DNA of 64,000 nt from WRDF01 sp031552235. GTDB lineage: Bacteria; Bacteroidota; Bacteroidia; Bacteroidales; Rikenellaceae. Position numbers and translations under genes: made by a program. This document shows, piece after piece, positions 26,583 to 34,789 of the stretch; position 1 is the stretch's first letter, and each line of letters opens with the position of its first letter. The DNA lies in contig JAVBMR010000001.1 in NCBI GenBank assembly GCA_031552235.1, forward strand, positions 50,492-114,491, written 5' to 3'. Below the pieces are notes generated by a model. The model worked only from the letters and a program-made list of their open reading frames with translations, ran no database searches and was not told the origin of the DNA.

Positions 26583-27890
26583 CTATTTCGCACCGGCCGG
26601 CATGTCAGGCGGCGTAATGGCCTGCGTGTTCCCGGCTGTTTTCCGCAGGACGCGCCTGCACACCGGGCATTGCCAGCATAGTTCTTTGCGGCAGAATTCG
26701 TTGGTGAGTTGGAGCATCGCCTGCGAATCGAACGCGCTCTCCATCACAACGCCGCCTGCACGCCACGCGTTGATGAACATATTGTCCTCGCAGTTTATTT
26801 TCTCAAGCAGGTCGAGCGCCGTTTCCTTGAGTTTTTCCTCGCCCGTGTAGTCGGCGTAGGCGAACATCATCGGGACGGTCAGGTTGATCCCGAGCAAAGC
26901 GGCTTTGAAATGGCCGATGCGTTTGGGCAGTTCGTATGAAGGGCGTGACGGAATATAATGCGTCGACCAGTATTGCGATGCCTCGGCCCTGAACATATGG
27001 TGTATGTCCTCGACAGTGCGGCATTTTATCATGTTGTCGAACAGGAATTCGCGTGTCGAGAGGAACATTGCCATCTGGGCGATGCGGATCACGGGATGGT
27101 TGTTCGGGTTGTTGTGCGAGATGGCCCAGCGGCAGGCCTCCATCGGGACGATCGAGTATTTCTGGCGCAGGTAGTCGAACGTGGCTTTCAGTTCGCGGAT
27201 ATAACTGTCGTCGGAATACATCTCCAACAGCCCCGAGGCGCCAAGGAGCATGGCCTCGACGTAAACCATCGAATTGCGCTCGCGCGAGATAGCCGTGTAG
27301 CGCACCCTCCGGGCGAGTTCGGTGAAGGCTTCCTTGTTCCTGCTGTCGCCCATCGTGCGCATCAGCATGACGTACATCGTTTCGTTCCAGCTTTGGTCGA
27401 CCTCGTTGTATATCTCCGTCAGATCCCGGCATTTGCGTGCCATGCGCTCGGCCAGCAGGCGAGTGAACATGGCGACCCTTTCGTGGCTCTCCATGCCGGC
27501 GATATGCCTGGCGCAATGGTATCCGGCGGCGCCTTCCCGCAGGCCTTCGTATGCTAACACCAACACTGGATCGATTGTCAGGATCGCCTGCGGGACGGGC
27601 AGGCCATCGCTTTTGAGTATTACCGGCGAATGCCGCAGGATGACCTGCAGTATGGTGTTGGGATGATTGTTCGGATTGGTGGTGTCGATTGGAGCGTCGC
27701 CCATTGCGATGTCGCCGTGGTAGACCGTTCCGGCGAACTCAGTCCTGGCTCCCGCGAATTTTTCCGTCACCGCGTCGTACTCGCCGAAAGCGAGGATGCG
27801 GACAGCTTCGCCGCCGGGTGTAGCGAGTTCATGCGCGGGATGCAGATGCCAGATGGCTTTCAGGAATTCGTTGGCGTACCGTGATTCCAT
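26583..27890 (-). CDS. DUF2851 family protein
   Basis: This 435-residue protein matches the DUF2851 family, conserved in Bacteroidota and without a known function. Recognisable parts are the N-terminal FLKAIWHLHPAHELATPGGE, the polar core DIAMGDAPIDTTNPNNHPNTILQVILRHSP, NSMVYVEAMLLGASGLL and the C-terminal RPSYELPKRIGHFKAALLGIN. A CxxC-type cluster close to the end (LCWQCPVCRRVL) could bind a metal. There is no signal peptide, so it is cytoplasmic. It lies upstream of secA on the same strand with a gap of about 140 bases. I cannot infer a reaction. Confidence 0.82.
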   Translation of the reverse strand: MESRYANEFLKAIWHLHPAHELATPGGEAVRILAFGEYDAVTEKFAGARTEFAGTVYHGDIAMGDAPIDTTNPNNHPNTILQVILRHSPVILKSDGLPVPQAILTIDPVLVLAYEGLREGAAGYHCARHIAGMESHERVAMFTRLLAERMARKCRDLTEIYNEVDQSWNETMYVMLMRTMGDSRNKEAFTELARRVRYTAISRERNSMVYVEAMLLGASGLLEMYSDDSYIRELKATFDYLRQKYSIVPMEACRWAISHNNPNNHPVIRIAQMAMFLSTREFLFDNMIKCRTVEDIHHMFRAEASQYWSTHYIPSRPSYELPKRIGHFKAALLGINLTVPMMFAYADYTGEEKLKETALDLLEKINCEDNMFINAWRAGGVVMESAFDSQAMLQLTNEFCRKELCWQCPVCRRVLRKTAGNTQAITPPDMPAGAK

Positions 27891-28004
27891 GTATACGGTC
27901 GGTTTGGGTTAGTACCGCTAAAGTACGTGTTTTTGTGGTGCGATGCAATATTTAGGCAATAAAATGATGTTTTTGGAACGCAAAATAGCTGACGGCGTCA
28001 AAGC

Positions 28005-28100
28005 CGGTGTCAAAGTCGGCGTCAAAGCCGGTGGCGAGCGTAGCGAGCCGTACGGGCCGCGCGTGGAGCGCGGCCTCATGGGCAGTGCGTGGGGGGCGTT
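28005..28100. repeat. Short tandem units and GC-rich hairpin (family B)
   Basis: About three near-copies of GGCGTCAAAGCCGGTGTCAAA-type units (CGTCAAAGCCGGTGTCAAAG, then TCGGCGTCAAAGCCGGTGG) are followed by the family B hairpin GGCCGCGC-GTGGA-GCGCGGCC at about 28055-28075. No gene lies between 27891 and 28834. Confidence 0.6.
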
Positions 28101-28254
28101 GATGGGTTGCTGTGGGCGGGCCATCCAGAATGTGGCTTACGCCTACGCTGCCTGCCGATGCCGAAGGTGATGTGGGTGACAAAAGGTGACGATACCGCAT
28201 CGCCGCCCCGCTGGAGTCACCATAGTGACCGGTTCGCCGCATGAGGCGATTTGT

Positions 28255-28380
28255 ATTTATATCCTGCGGCTGCGGGGGACAAAATCAGAGATTTCGAGCC
28301 GCAGGGATGTTGCGACTGCCGCAGGCAGTCGCAGTCTTTACGATACCCCGTAGCTTGCTGCGAGGTGGTTTATTGATACA
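28255..28380. repeat. Dispersed repeat (family D variant)
   Basis: It contains CCTGCGGCTGCGGGGGACAA, the hairpin GCGACTGCC-GCA-GGCAGTCGC and the end ATACCCCGTAGCTTGCTGCG, arranged as in the copies at 9381-9595 and 28535-28735 but with a shorter interior. Confidence 0.55.
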
Positions 28381-28545
28381 TAGTTGTTATGCCTGTTTCG
28401 TTGTCAGGCCGAAGCTCGCGGCGGGATGATAGTAACGAAGTGAATAGCAGCCCTCCGCATGGCGGAGCTTCGGGCTGCCGACCTTCGCAGAAGGTCGAAA
28501 AACAAGCCGCTTAAAATACCGCCAACTAAAATTCATACTGATTCA
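28381..28545 (+). repeat. Family E inverted repeat, copy E1
   Basis: This roughly 160 bp unit (TTGTCAGGCCGAAGCTCGCG, then AGCCCTCCGCATGGCGGAGC, then TTAAAATACCGCCAACTAAA) returns in inverted orientation at 52021-52181 with about nine in ten bases the same by eye. It contains a hairpin around CTCCGC/GCGGAG. Confidence 0.75.
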
Positions 28546-28735
28546 CATTCCACTGCTGCGGTGGAGAGCAATGCGAAGCGCCGGGACGAGGAACGTTGCG
28601 TTTCAGCGATGGCAAAGACCGCTTGCGTGTTTTGCCGAGCTTCAGCAACAAAAAGAAACTTAATGTTGCGACAGCGCAAGGCAGTCGCAGCCTTCACAAA
28701 TTCCCCGTAGCTTGCTGTGTGGTGGGTTAAAGCCT
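28535..28735. repeat. Dispersed repeat family D
   Basis: It shares TTTCAGCGATGGCAAA, TTTTGCCGAGCTTCAGCAAC, the interval to AATGTTGCGACAGCGCAAGG and the end ATTCCCCGTAGCTTGCTG with the copy at 9381-9595. It directly abuts the E1 repeat. It is non-coding. Confidence 0.6.
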
Positions 28736-28785
28736 TATTTTATAAATACACAACGGGTTTTGTTACGGTTATGCCTGTCAAAAAA

Positions 28786-28812
28786 AGGGCCGGTCCTAAA
28801 ACCAGCCCCCTT
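28786..28812 (-). terminator. Terminator for the carboxyltransferase/biotin-carrier genes
   Basis: On the minus strand GGGCTGGT and ACCGGCCC form a stem with one U-G pair, followed by TTTTTTT. It lies 23 bases past the biotin-carrier stop. Confidence 0.7.
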
Positions 28813-28834
28813 GATATTCGTGTTGCTGCGGCGC

Positions 28835-29125
28835 TTATGCCACCTCGATCATGATGACGTTTTTCGAGATGCTTTTCCCCGGTTCCACGTTGATGCTTTT
28901 TACCGTTCCGTCGATGGGTGCGAGTATCCTGTTGTTCATTTTCATGGCGCGGAAGATCATCAGCAGGTCGCCTTGGCGAACCTTGTCGCCCACTTTGACC
29001 TTGATCTCGCCGACAGTACCCGGCATGAACGAGAATATCGTGCCTGCCCCGACGGCCACCCAGATTTCCTGTTTTACGAACCTTTGGCCGGCAACTGCCT
29101 TATCTTCACTGTTTTCTGTTGACAT
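28835..29125 (-). CDS. Biotin carboxyl carrier (biotin/lipoyl-attachment) protein
   Basis: This 96-residue protein is almost entirely a biotinyl domain. The target Lys is in FRAMKMNNRILAP, the AMKM motif recognised by biotin ligase, with the flanking GTVGEIKVKVGDKVRQGD and GTVKSINVEPGKSI hammerhead strands. The carrier moves CO2 between the biotin site and the acyl-CoA carboxyltransferase encoded just upstream (gap of 42 bases). Its small size without the Pro/Ala-rich linker is typical of the separate carriers of methylmalonyl-CoA decarboxylase or propionyl-CoA carboxylase. It is likely a substrate of BirA (60767-61519). Confidence 0.88.
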   Translation of the reverse strand: MSTENSEDKAVAGQRFVKQEIWVAVGAGTIFSFMPGTVGEIKVKVGDKVRQGDLLMIFRAMKMNNRILAPIDGTVKSINVEPGKSISKNVIMIEVA

Positions 29126-29167
29126 TTTATCGGATGTTTTTTGTGTCGGAAAATTAGTTTGTGTGGT

Positions 29168-30712
29168 TTAGAACGGGGGAAGCCCGTGTTTTTTCTTGGG
29201 CCTGCCGACGTTCTTCGTGGCGGCTACGCTGAGCGCCTGCTCCACGAACTTGCGGGTGTCGGCGGGTGCGATAACGGCGTCGATATAGCCTTTCGAGGCG
29301 GCAACGTAGGGGTTTGCGAACTTGTCCTTGTACTCCTGTATCTTCAGTTCGCGCATCTGTGCCGGGTTTTCGGCTTCGACTATCTCCTTGCGGAAGATGA
29401 TATTGGCCGCACCTTCGGCACCCATGACGGCGATCTCGGCCGACGGCCATGCGAACACGAAGTCCGAGCGCAGGTGGCGCGAACCCATAGCGATGTAACC
29501 GCCGCCATAGGCCTTGCGCAGGATGATGGTAACCTTCGCTACGGTGCTTTCGCTGTATGCGTAGAGGATCTTGGCCCCGTGGCGGATAACGCCGGCGTGT
29601 TCCTGGTCAATGCCGGGGAGGTAGCCCGGAAGGTCTTCGAGCGTGATTATCGGGATGTTGAACGAGTCGCAGAAGCGGATGAAGCGTGCGATCTTGTCCG
29701 AAGAGTCGCAGTCCAGAACGCCTGCGAGTACGAGCGGCTGGTTGGCCACGAAGCCCACCGTTTCGCCGTTCACGCGGCCGAAACCGATAACTGCGTTGGC
29801 CGCGAAGTTCGCCATCACCTCCATGAAGTCGCTGTCGTCGACGATTGCCTGGATAACGTCGCGAACGTCATACGGTTCGGCCGGATCGGCCGGAACTATC
29901 TTGGTGATGTCGAATTTCCTGAGCGGTTTCGCCGGGATGGTTTTAACGGCTTTGTCGGTGTTGTTGGCCGGAATCATCGAAATAAGGCGGCGGATCTGTG
30001 TGAAGCACTCATCTTCGCTGTGGGCGAAGAAGTGGGCGTTGCCGCTGACTTCGGCGTGTACGCGTGCGCCGCCGAGGTCTTCGGCCGAGATGTCCTCGCC
30101 GAGTACGGTTTTGATGACCTCGGGGCCTGTGATGAACATTTTCGATATCTTATCGACCACGAAAACGAAGTCGGTCAGCGCGGGAGAATAAACCGCACCT
30201 CCGGCGCAGGGGCCGAGGATGACCGATATCTGGGGGATGACGCCGCTCGAAAGCGTGTTGCGGAAGAATATCTCGCCGTAACCTGCCAAGGCGTTTACGC
30301 CTTCCTGGATGCGTGCGCCGCCCGAGTCGTTGATCCCGATGAGCGGTATGCGCATATTGAGCGCGTAGTCCATCATTTTTGTGATCTTGCGTGCGTGGGC
30401 GAACCCGAGCGAACCGCCTGCCACCGTGAAGTCCTGCGCGTAGACAGCCACCGGGTTGCCGAGGATGAACCCCGTACCTATAATGACACCGTCGCCGGGA
30501 AGCTCCTTGCCCTGCATCCCGAAGTCGGTATTGTCGTGTTGAACAAAGATATCGTACTCCTGGAAGGTGTCCTTGTCCAGCAGCGCGATGATGCGCTCAC
30601 GGGCTGTGAGCTTACCCATTGCCTTTTGTTTTTCAACAGCTTTCGCGCCTCCGCCGCCATAGATCTTCTCCATGCGCTGTTTGAGGTCGAGAACTTTCTT
30701 GTCTTCTGACAT
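29168..30712 (-). CDS. Acyl-CoA carboxylase/decarboxylase carboxyltransferase subunit (MmdA/PccB type)
   Basis: This 514-residue subunit catalyses carboxyl transfer between biotin and an acyl-CoA, most likely propionyl-CoA/methylmalonyl-CoA. The two crotonase-like halves are evident. The first acyl-CoA oxyanion site is INDSGGARIQEGVNALAGYG and the second GYLPGIDQEHAGVIRHGAK with RKAYGGGYIAMGSR. Length fits MmdA and PccB. The biotin carrier follows, but no biotin carboxylase (PccA) or sodium-pumping beta subunit is next to it, so I cannot tell whether the complex runs as a decarboxylase or a carboxylase. In propionate-forming Bacteroidota the succinate pathway is the likely home. Confidence 0.87.
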   Translation of the reverse strand: MSEDKKVLDLKQRMEKIYGGGGAKAVEKQKAMGKLTARERIIALLDKDTFQEYDIFVQHDNTDFGMQGKELPGDGVIIGTGFILGNPVAVYAQDFTVAGGSLGFAHARKITKMMDYALNMRIPLIGINDSGGARIQEGVNALAGYGEIFFRNTLSSGVIPQISVILGPCAGGAVYSPALTDFVFVVDKISKMFITGPEVIKTVLGEDISAEDLGGARVHAEVSGNAHFFAHSEDECFTQIRRLISMIPANNTDKAVKTIPAKPLRKFDITKIVPADPAEPYDVRDVIQAIVDDSDFMEVMANFAANAVIGFGRVNGETVGFVANQPLVLAGVLDCDSSDKIARFIRFCDSFNIPIITLEDLPGYLPGIDQEHAGVIRHGAKILYAYSESTVAKVTIILRKAYGGGYIAMGSRHLRSDFVFAWPSAEIAVMGAEGAANIIFRKEIVEAENPAQMRELKIQEYKDKFANPYVAASKGYIDAVIAPADTRKFVEQALSVAATKNVGRPKKKHGLPPF

Positions 30713-30855
30713 ACAATGTTTATTTAGATTAGTCTTTTAGGCAGGTTATGTTGTGTTTGATAAATAACATACCCGACGATAACGGACACAAGTTTAGCAA
30801 TTATTTTTTAAATAAGTCCAATTTTCCCGTCAAAAGAACCAACACCGTGTCAACA

Positions 30856-31674
30856 CTATGCGATAATCTCCTGGTGTACAAACATTCCGGGGAATTCGGC
30901 GGCGGCCTGCGGAAGGGGCGCTTCGAAAATCCCGTACATCGCCGACCCAGAACCCGACATCGATGCGTAGGCCGCGCCGAGCGAGTATAACTTGTCTTTT
31001 ATGGCCGCCAGCTCAGGGTGTGCGGCGAAGATATGCGGCTCGAAGCCGTTAGTAATGCTGTCACGCCATGATGAAATATCGCCTGCGAGGCGGTCGGCGA
31101 GCGGGATGGCAGGTACGTATGGTTTTACGCCTGCGTATGCTTCTGCGGTCGAGACGCCAACCGGGGGCTTGACAATGACAAGCGTCTTCCCGGACAGCGC
31201 GAGGCTGGCAGGCGAAAGTTTCTCGCCCCGTCCTTGGGCTAACTGTGGTGTGTCGCGGATGAAGAATGCCGTGTCGCTGCCCAGTTCCGCGGCGAGCGCC
31301 TCCAGCGCCGGGGTATCGAGGCCGAGGCCGAACAGCTCGTTCAGCCCTTTGATGGCGAAGGCGGCGTCGGCTGAGCCGCCGCCCAATCCCGCCCCGAAAG
31401 GCACTACTTTATGCAGGTGCATCCGCACGCCGCCGATGCCGTACCTTTCGGCCATCAGGCGGTAGGCCCTGACACATATATTCTTTTCGGCAGGGCAGTC
31501 GACAGCCAGCCCCGACGACGTAAACTCCATTTCGCCGCCGCTTTCGACTACCTCCAGAATGTCGCACAGGCCGCCGACCGGCATCATCACGGATTCGATC
31601 TCGTGAAAGCCGTCGCCGCGCCGCCGCAGTATGTCGAGCCCTATGTTTATTTTACAATTTGGAAAAAGTACCAT
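30856..31674 (-). CDS. ispE: 4-diphosphocytidyl-2-C-methyl-D-erythritol kinase
   Basis: IspE phosphorylates CDP-methylerythritol in the non-mevalonate (MEP) isoprenoid pathway. The 272-residue product is a GHMP kinase: N-terminal NCKINIGLDILRRRGDGFHE with the conserved Lys, and the ATP loop VPFGAGLGGGSADAAFAIK. The C-terminal motif GSGSAMYGIF is motif 3. The frame opens at 31698, but the ATG at 31674 gives the family start (MVLFPNCKINIG) and lies after a minus-strand promoter motif. The gene is divergent from the GSCFA gene with 59 bases between the start codons. Confidence 0.93.
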   Translation of the reverse strand: MVLFPNCKINIGLDILRRRGDGFHEIESVMMPVGGLCDILEVVESGGEMEFTSSGLAVDCPAEKNICVRAYRLMAERYGIGGVRMHLHKVVPFGAGLGGGSADAAFAIKGLNELFGLGLDTPALEALAAELGSDTAFFIRDTPQLAQGRGEKLSPASLALSGKTLVIVKPPVGVSTAEAYAGVKPYVPAIPLADRLAGDISSWRDSITNGFEPHIFAAHPELAAIKDKLYSLGAAYASMSGSGSAMYGIFEAPLPQAAAEFPGMFVHQEIIA

Positions 31675-31695
31675 TATAAAGCAGGGTGTATGGTG

Positions 31696-31703
31696 CAAAA
31701 GTA
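31696..31703 (-). promoter_or_regulatory. Putative -7 promoter motif for ispE
   Basis: Minus-strand TACTTTTG matches TAnnTTTG and ends 22 bases before the preferred ispE start. It lies back to back with the GSCFA promoter at 31715. Confidence 0.45.
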
Positions 31704-31714
31704 GCGGAAATTAA

Positions 31715-31722
31715 TATCTTTG
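31715..31722 (+). promoter_or_regulatory. Putative -7 promoter motif for the GSCFA gene
   Basis: TATCTTTG ends 11 bases before the ATG at 31734, so the leader would be very short. It rules against the longer frame start at 31686. Confidence 0.5.
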
Positions 31723-31733
31723 CAATTACTGTT

Positions 31734-32798
31734 ATGGAATTCAGAACTAAAATAAACCTCAAGCCTTTCGGGCGCAAGATAGACTACTCGATGAACGGGT
31801 TGTCCATTGGGTCGTGCTTTGCCGAGAACATAGCCGCCAGGCTCAGGCAGGCCAAATTCCCGATCGTGAGCAATCCGTTCGGGGTGCTGTACAACCCTTA
31901 CACGGTGGCCGACACTATAAACGCAATAAGCAGCGGAAAGCTTTTCAAGGAGGAAGACCTCGTGCGCGAGGGCGACCTGTGGAGTTGTTTCTCGTTTCAC
32001 GGAAGTTTCTCGTCGGTCGACGCCGGGAAAGCGCTCGCGGCCATGAACAAAGCGGTCGAGGACGGCCGCAAAGCCCTCGAAAAGGCCGATTACGTGATAC
32101 TTACGTTCGGTACGGCATGGGTCTACGAGCTGAACCCCGATTACCACGACGTGGAAGAAAAAGACGAGAACCTTTTCATGCGGGCCAAGCGCATCATGCG
32201 CGAAATGGCCAGGCCGAGGGTCGTCGCCAACTGCCACAAATTTCCCGCGAAGGCTTTTTCGCGCCGCAGGCTCACGGTGGGCGAGATAGTCGATATATAC
32301 TCAATATTGCTTGACACGGTGCTCGCGGGCAAGCAGGTGTTGTTGACCGTCAGTCCCGTACGCCACATAAAGGACGGCCTCGAAGAGAACAGCGTGAGCA
32401 AGGCCACACTGCTGCTGGCCGTATCTGAATTGGTGGGGAAATTCGAGAACGCCGAATACTTCCCCGCTTTCGAGATCGTGAACGACGAATTGCGCGATTA
32501 CAGGTTCTATAAGGAGGATATGGTACACCCCTCGGAGCAGGCGGTGGATTATATATGGAAGATATTCGGGGAGACGCTGTTCGCGAAGAAGACAGCCGAA
32601 ACCATCGCGGAGGTGGGCGAGATAGTCGCGGCGGCCTCGCACCGCCCGCTGAACCCCGAAAGCGCCGAACATCGCCGCTTCCTGCGCTCGATGCTCCGAA
32701 AGGCCGAGGCGCTCCAGAAAAAATACCCGGCGATAGATCTCTCGAAGGAGATAGAATATTTTGGCTCGACCGCTCCCGCGACCCTGGCAGAGCGTTGA
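31734..32798 (+). CDS. GSCFA family protein
   Basis: This 354-residue protein carries the name-giving motif: LSIGSCFAENIA about 27 residues from the start. The GSCFA family resembles SGNH/GDSL-type hydrolases, where the Ser of GSCFA would be the nucleophile; other matching parts are VLTFGTAWVYEL, VLLTVSPVRHIKDG and the C-terminal DMVHPSEQAVDYIW, which holds the usual Asp-x-x-His pair (DMVH). It has no signal peptide. The substrate is unknown. The start at 31734 is chosen from the promoter and from family alignment (MEFRTKI). It is divergent from ispE. Confidence 0.88.
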   Translation: MEFRTKINLKPFGRKIDYSMNGLSIGSCFAENIAARLRQAKFPIVSNPFGVLYNPYTVADTINAISSGKLFKEEDLVREGDLWSCFSFHGSFSSVDAGKALAAMNKAVEDGRKALEKADYVILTFGTAWVYELNPDYHDVEEKDENLFMRAKRIMREMARPRVVANCHKFPAKAFSRRRLTVGEIVDIYSILLDTVLAGKQVLLTVSPVRHIKDGLEENSVSKATLLLAVSELVGKFENAEYFPAFEIVNDELRDYRFYKEDMVHPSEQAVDYIWKIFGETLFAKKTAETIAEVGEIVAAASHRPLNPESAEHRRFLRSMLRKAEALQKKYPAIDLSKEIEYFGSTAPATLAER

Positions 32799-32960
32799 GA
32801 TTGCTTTACATTGCAAGGTTTCGGTGGCGGGCTGATACCTCTGTTTTTTTGGAACTCTTACCTTTAGGCTTGTTATTCGTTTCGGCTTGCAGAACAAGCC
32901 GTCAGTCCGCAGCCAATAGCTTTGCATGGCAAGCCGGTAATATTTGTCTAAAACTTACAG

Positions 32961-33090
32961 GATTATTTCTTTTAGTGTTGTTGTAACGTAAAAATTACTG
33001 AGCGGCCCGCCCTCCGCCCCTTCAGGGCGGGCCGCCGGCTTTCACGGAAAGCCGAAAAAACGGAACAACATAAAAGGAGATAATTCAGAA
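32961..33090 (+). repeat. Family A element, copy A3 (MITE-like)
   Basis: This is the clearest copy in the forward sense: GATTATTTCTTTTAGTGTTG at the left, TTGTAACGTAAAAATTACTG, stem CGGCCCGCCCT/AGGGCGGGCCG, stem GGCTTTC/GAAAGCC, and AACATAAAAGGAGATAATTC at the right. The left and right ends are imperfect inverted repeats. Another AAGGGATAATTC end motif follows at about 33101-33112. There is no gene between 32799 and 33150. Confidence 0.75.
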
Positions 33091-33123
33091 ACTATATAAT
33101 AAGGGATAATTCTGAAAAAATGC

Positions 33124-33131
33124 TATCTTTG
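33124..33131 (+). promoter_or_regulatory. Putative -7 promoter motif for the PafA-like gene
   Basis: TATCTTTG ends 19 bases before the ATG. It directly follows the end of the repeat pair, so transcription starts just outside the element. Confidence 0.5.
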
Positions 33132-33150
33132 CCTGTCTTAATAATTCGCA

Positions 33151-34764
33151 ATGAAACGTCTTTTTTCCTTATTCGCATTATCGGCCGTAATCGCCGCCCC
33201 GGCCTATGCGGCGGCACCCAAAATGGTTGTCAATATCGTCGTGAGCCAGGCGCGTTACGACTACCTCTCGCGCTTCACGCAGAACATGCCCGAAGGGGGG
33301 ATACGCAGGTTTATGAACGAGGGGGCGGTATTCCTCGACGCACGCTATAATTTCATGCAGACCATAACCCCGGCCGCGCTGGCGACGCTTTCCACAGGCG
33401 CCAACCCTTCGATGCACGGGGTGGTGGCGACGCAGTGGATAGATTACACCACGAACAATACCATAAAACTCATCGACGACACCGCGGCACGCGGGCTCGA
33501 CAGCGACGACGGCAACGGGAAGTATTCCAATAAAAACATCACGACTCCCACGCTGGGCGACCGCCTTGCCGAGGAAAAGCCCGAGAGCAAGGTCGTTACC
33601 ATAGCCGCCGACCCAATGTCTGCCGTGGTAATGGGCGGCAGGCACTCCAACGTCTACTGGATAGACGATACGAGGGGCAACTGGGTGTCGTCCACTGCAT
33701 ATATGGACGAACTGCCCGGATGGGTCAGGGATTATAACAAGCTCCGGGTGGCGGAACAGTACCTCGGCTATACATGGGAACCGGCCATGCCCCTTGTGAA
33801 ATATTCGAATACGTGCTACCTTGTTGTAGAGTCGTGCAAGCACGACAAGCGCATGCACCGCGTTGCGGATATGGGGTACGAAAAGCGCGAAGGTCTGGCG
33901 TTCGATTATCCGCGGATACTCTACACGCCTGCCGGAAACTCGCTCGTGACAGAGTTCGCCAAACGCGCGATGCTCGGGATGGAAATGGGGACGGACGACA
34001 AGGTCGACCTTATCAATATATGCTACGACACGCCGCGTATCGCCGGGGAGTATTTCGGGGGCGAATCTATTGAAATCGAGGATATGTTCTACCGCCTCGA
34101 CAGGGACATCGCCGGACTGATCGAGTTCGCCGAAGGGATAACGGGCAAAGGCAACGCCGTTTTCGTGCTGACCTCCGACCACGGGTCGAGCGACTCGTTC
34201 GACGCCGGCCAGGTTGAACGCCAAAGGTTCAACGCCTCGCAGTTCAAGGTCATCGTGAACGGTTTCATGAACGCGCAATGGGGACCGGGCGACTGGGTCG
34301 TGGACTACTGCGACCGCCAGCTCTTCCTGAACCGGAACAAGATATATATGTCCAACCTCAGCCTCGAAGAGGTGCAGAACCGCGTCGCGGCATTCGTTTT
34401 GCAGTTCCGCGGAGTGTCGCACGTGCTGACCTCGACCGCGATGTCGAACAGCTTCTTCAGCGGAAGCTACGCCGAGAAGATGCAGAACAGCTTCTATCCA
34501 CGCCGCTCGGGCGACCTGATGCTGAACCTGATGCCGGGATGGATCGAGGAAACCGACGGCAAAAGGGCCGGAGCGGGATCGATGTACGAATACGACACCC
34601 ATGTGCCGCTGATAATTCTCGGTACGCAGGTATACGGGGAGCGCATCTCGCGCACGGTCGATATGCGCGACGTCGCCCCCACGCTTGCCAAAATCATGGG
34701 CATAAGCCGCCCGATAGCGTCGGAAGGCGAGGAAATAAACGAGATAACGAAGTTTTACGAATAA
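33151..34764 (+). CDS. PafA-like alkaline phosphatase family protein, probably without phosphatase activity
   Basis: The 537-residue protein has a signal peptide (residues 1-21) and the fold of PafA-type phosphatases. The family opening VVVDQMRWDYL is here VVSQARYDYLS, so the zinc-ligand Asp is Ser32. The Thr nucleophile position survives (TIT, Thr73), but the usual Gly-His is Ala-Leu. The phosphate-contacting Lys-Asp-Arg segment reads ADPMS. The first Asp of the DxxxH zinc motif remains at about D293, but its His is missing. D343-H344 (TSDHG) and H484 (YDTHVP) are kept. Overall length and the surrounding sequence (YWIDDTRGNWVSSTAYM) are normal, so the gene is not decayed. I expect an exported binding or scaffold protein. 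Residue roles come from PafA knowledge; the alignment was by eye. Confidence 0.8.
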   Translation: MKRLFSLFALSAVIAAPAYAAAPKMVVNIVVSQARYDYLSRFTQNMPEGGIRRFMNEGAVFLDARYNFMQTITPAALATLSTGANPSMHGVVATQWIDYTTNNTIKLIDDTAARGLDSDDGNGKYSNKNITTPTLGDRLAEEKPESKVVTIAADPMSAVVMGGRHSNVYWIDDTRGNWVSSTAYMDELPGWVRDYNKLRVAEQYLGYTWEPAMPLVKYSNTCYLVVESCKHDKRMHRVADMGYEKREGLAFDYPRILYTPAGNSLVTEFAKRAMLGMEMGTDDKVDLINICYDTPRIAGEYFGGESIEIEDMFYRLDRDIAGLIEFAEGITGKGNAVFVLTSDHGSSDSFDAGQVERQRFNASQFKVIVNGFMNAQWGPGDWVVDYCDRQLFLNRNKIYMSNLSLEEVQNRVAAFVLQFRGVSHVLTSTAMSNSFFSGSYAEKMQNSFYPRRSGDLMLNLMPGWIEETDGKRAGAGSMYEYDTHVPLIILGTQVYGERISRTVDMRDVAPTLAKIMGISRPIASEGEEINEITKFYE

Positions 34765-34789
34765 AATTTATTGACTGAGTAAAAAGAAA

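Noticed and set aside
28005..28060. Possible CRISPR array
   Set aside because: The short GTCAAAGCCGG units are directly adjacent with no unique spacers and no cas genes are present.
29141..30709. A 522-residue plus-strand frame
   Set aside because: It is antisense to the carboxyltransferase gene, with no domain match.
33178..34602. A 474-residue minus-strand frame
   Set aside because: It is antisense to the PafA-like gene, and its composition (His/Val/Arg-rich) is typical of shadow frames.
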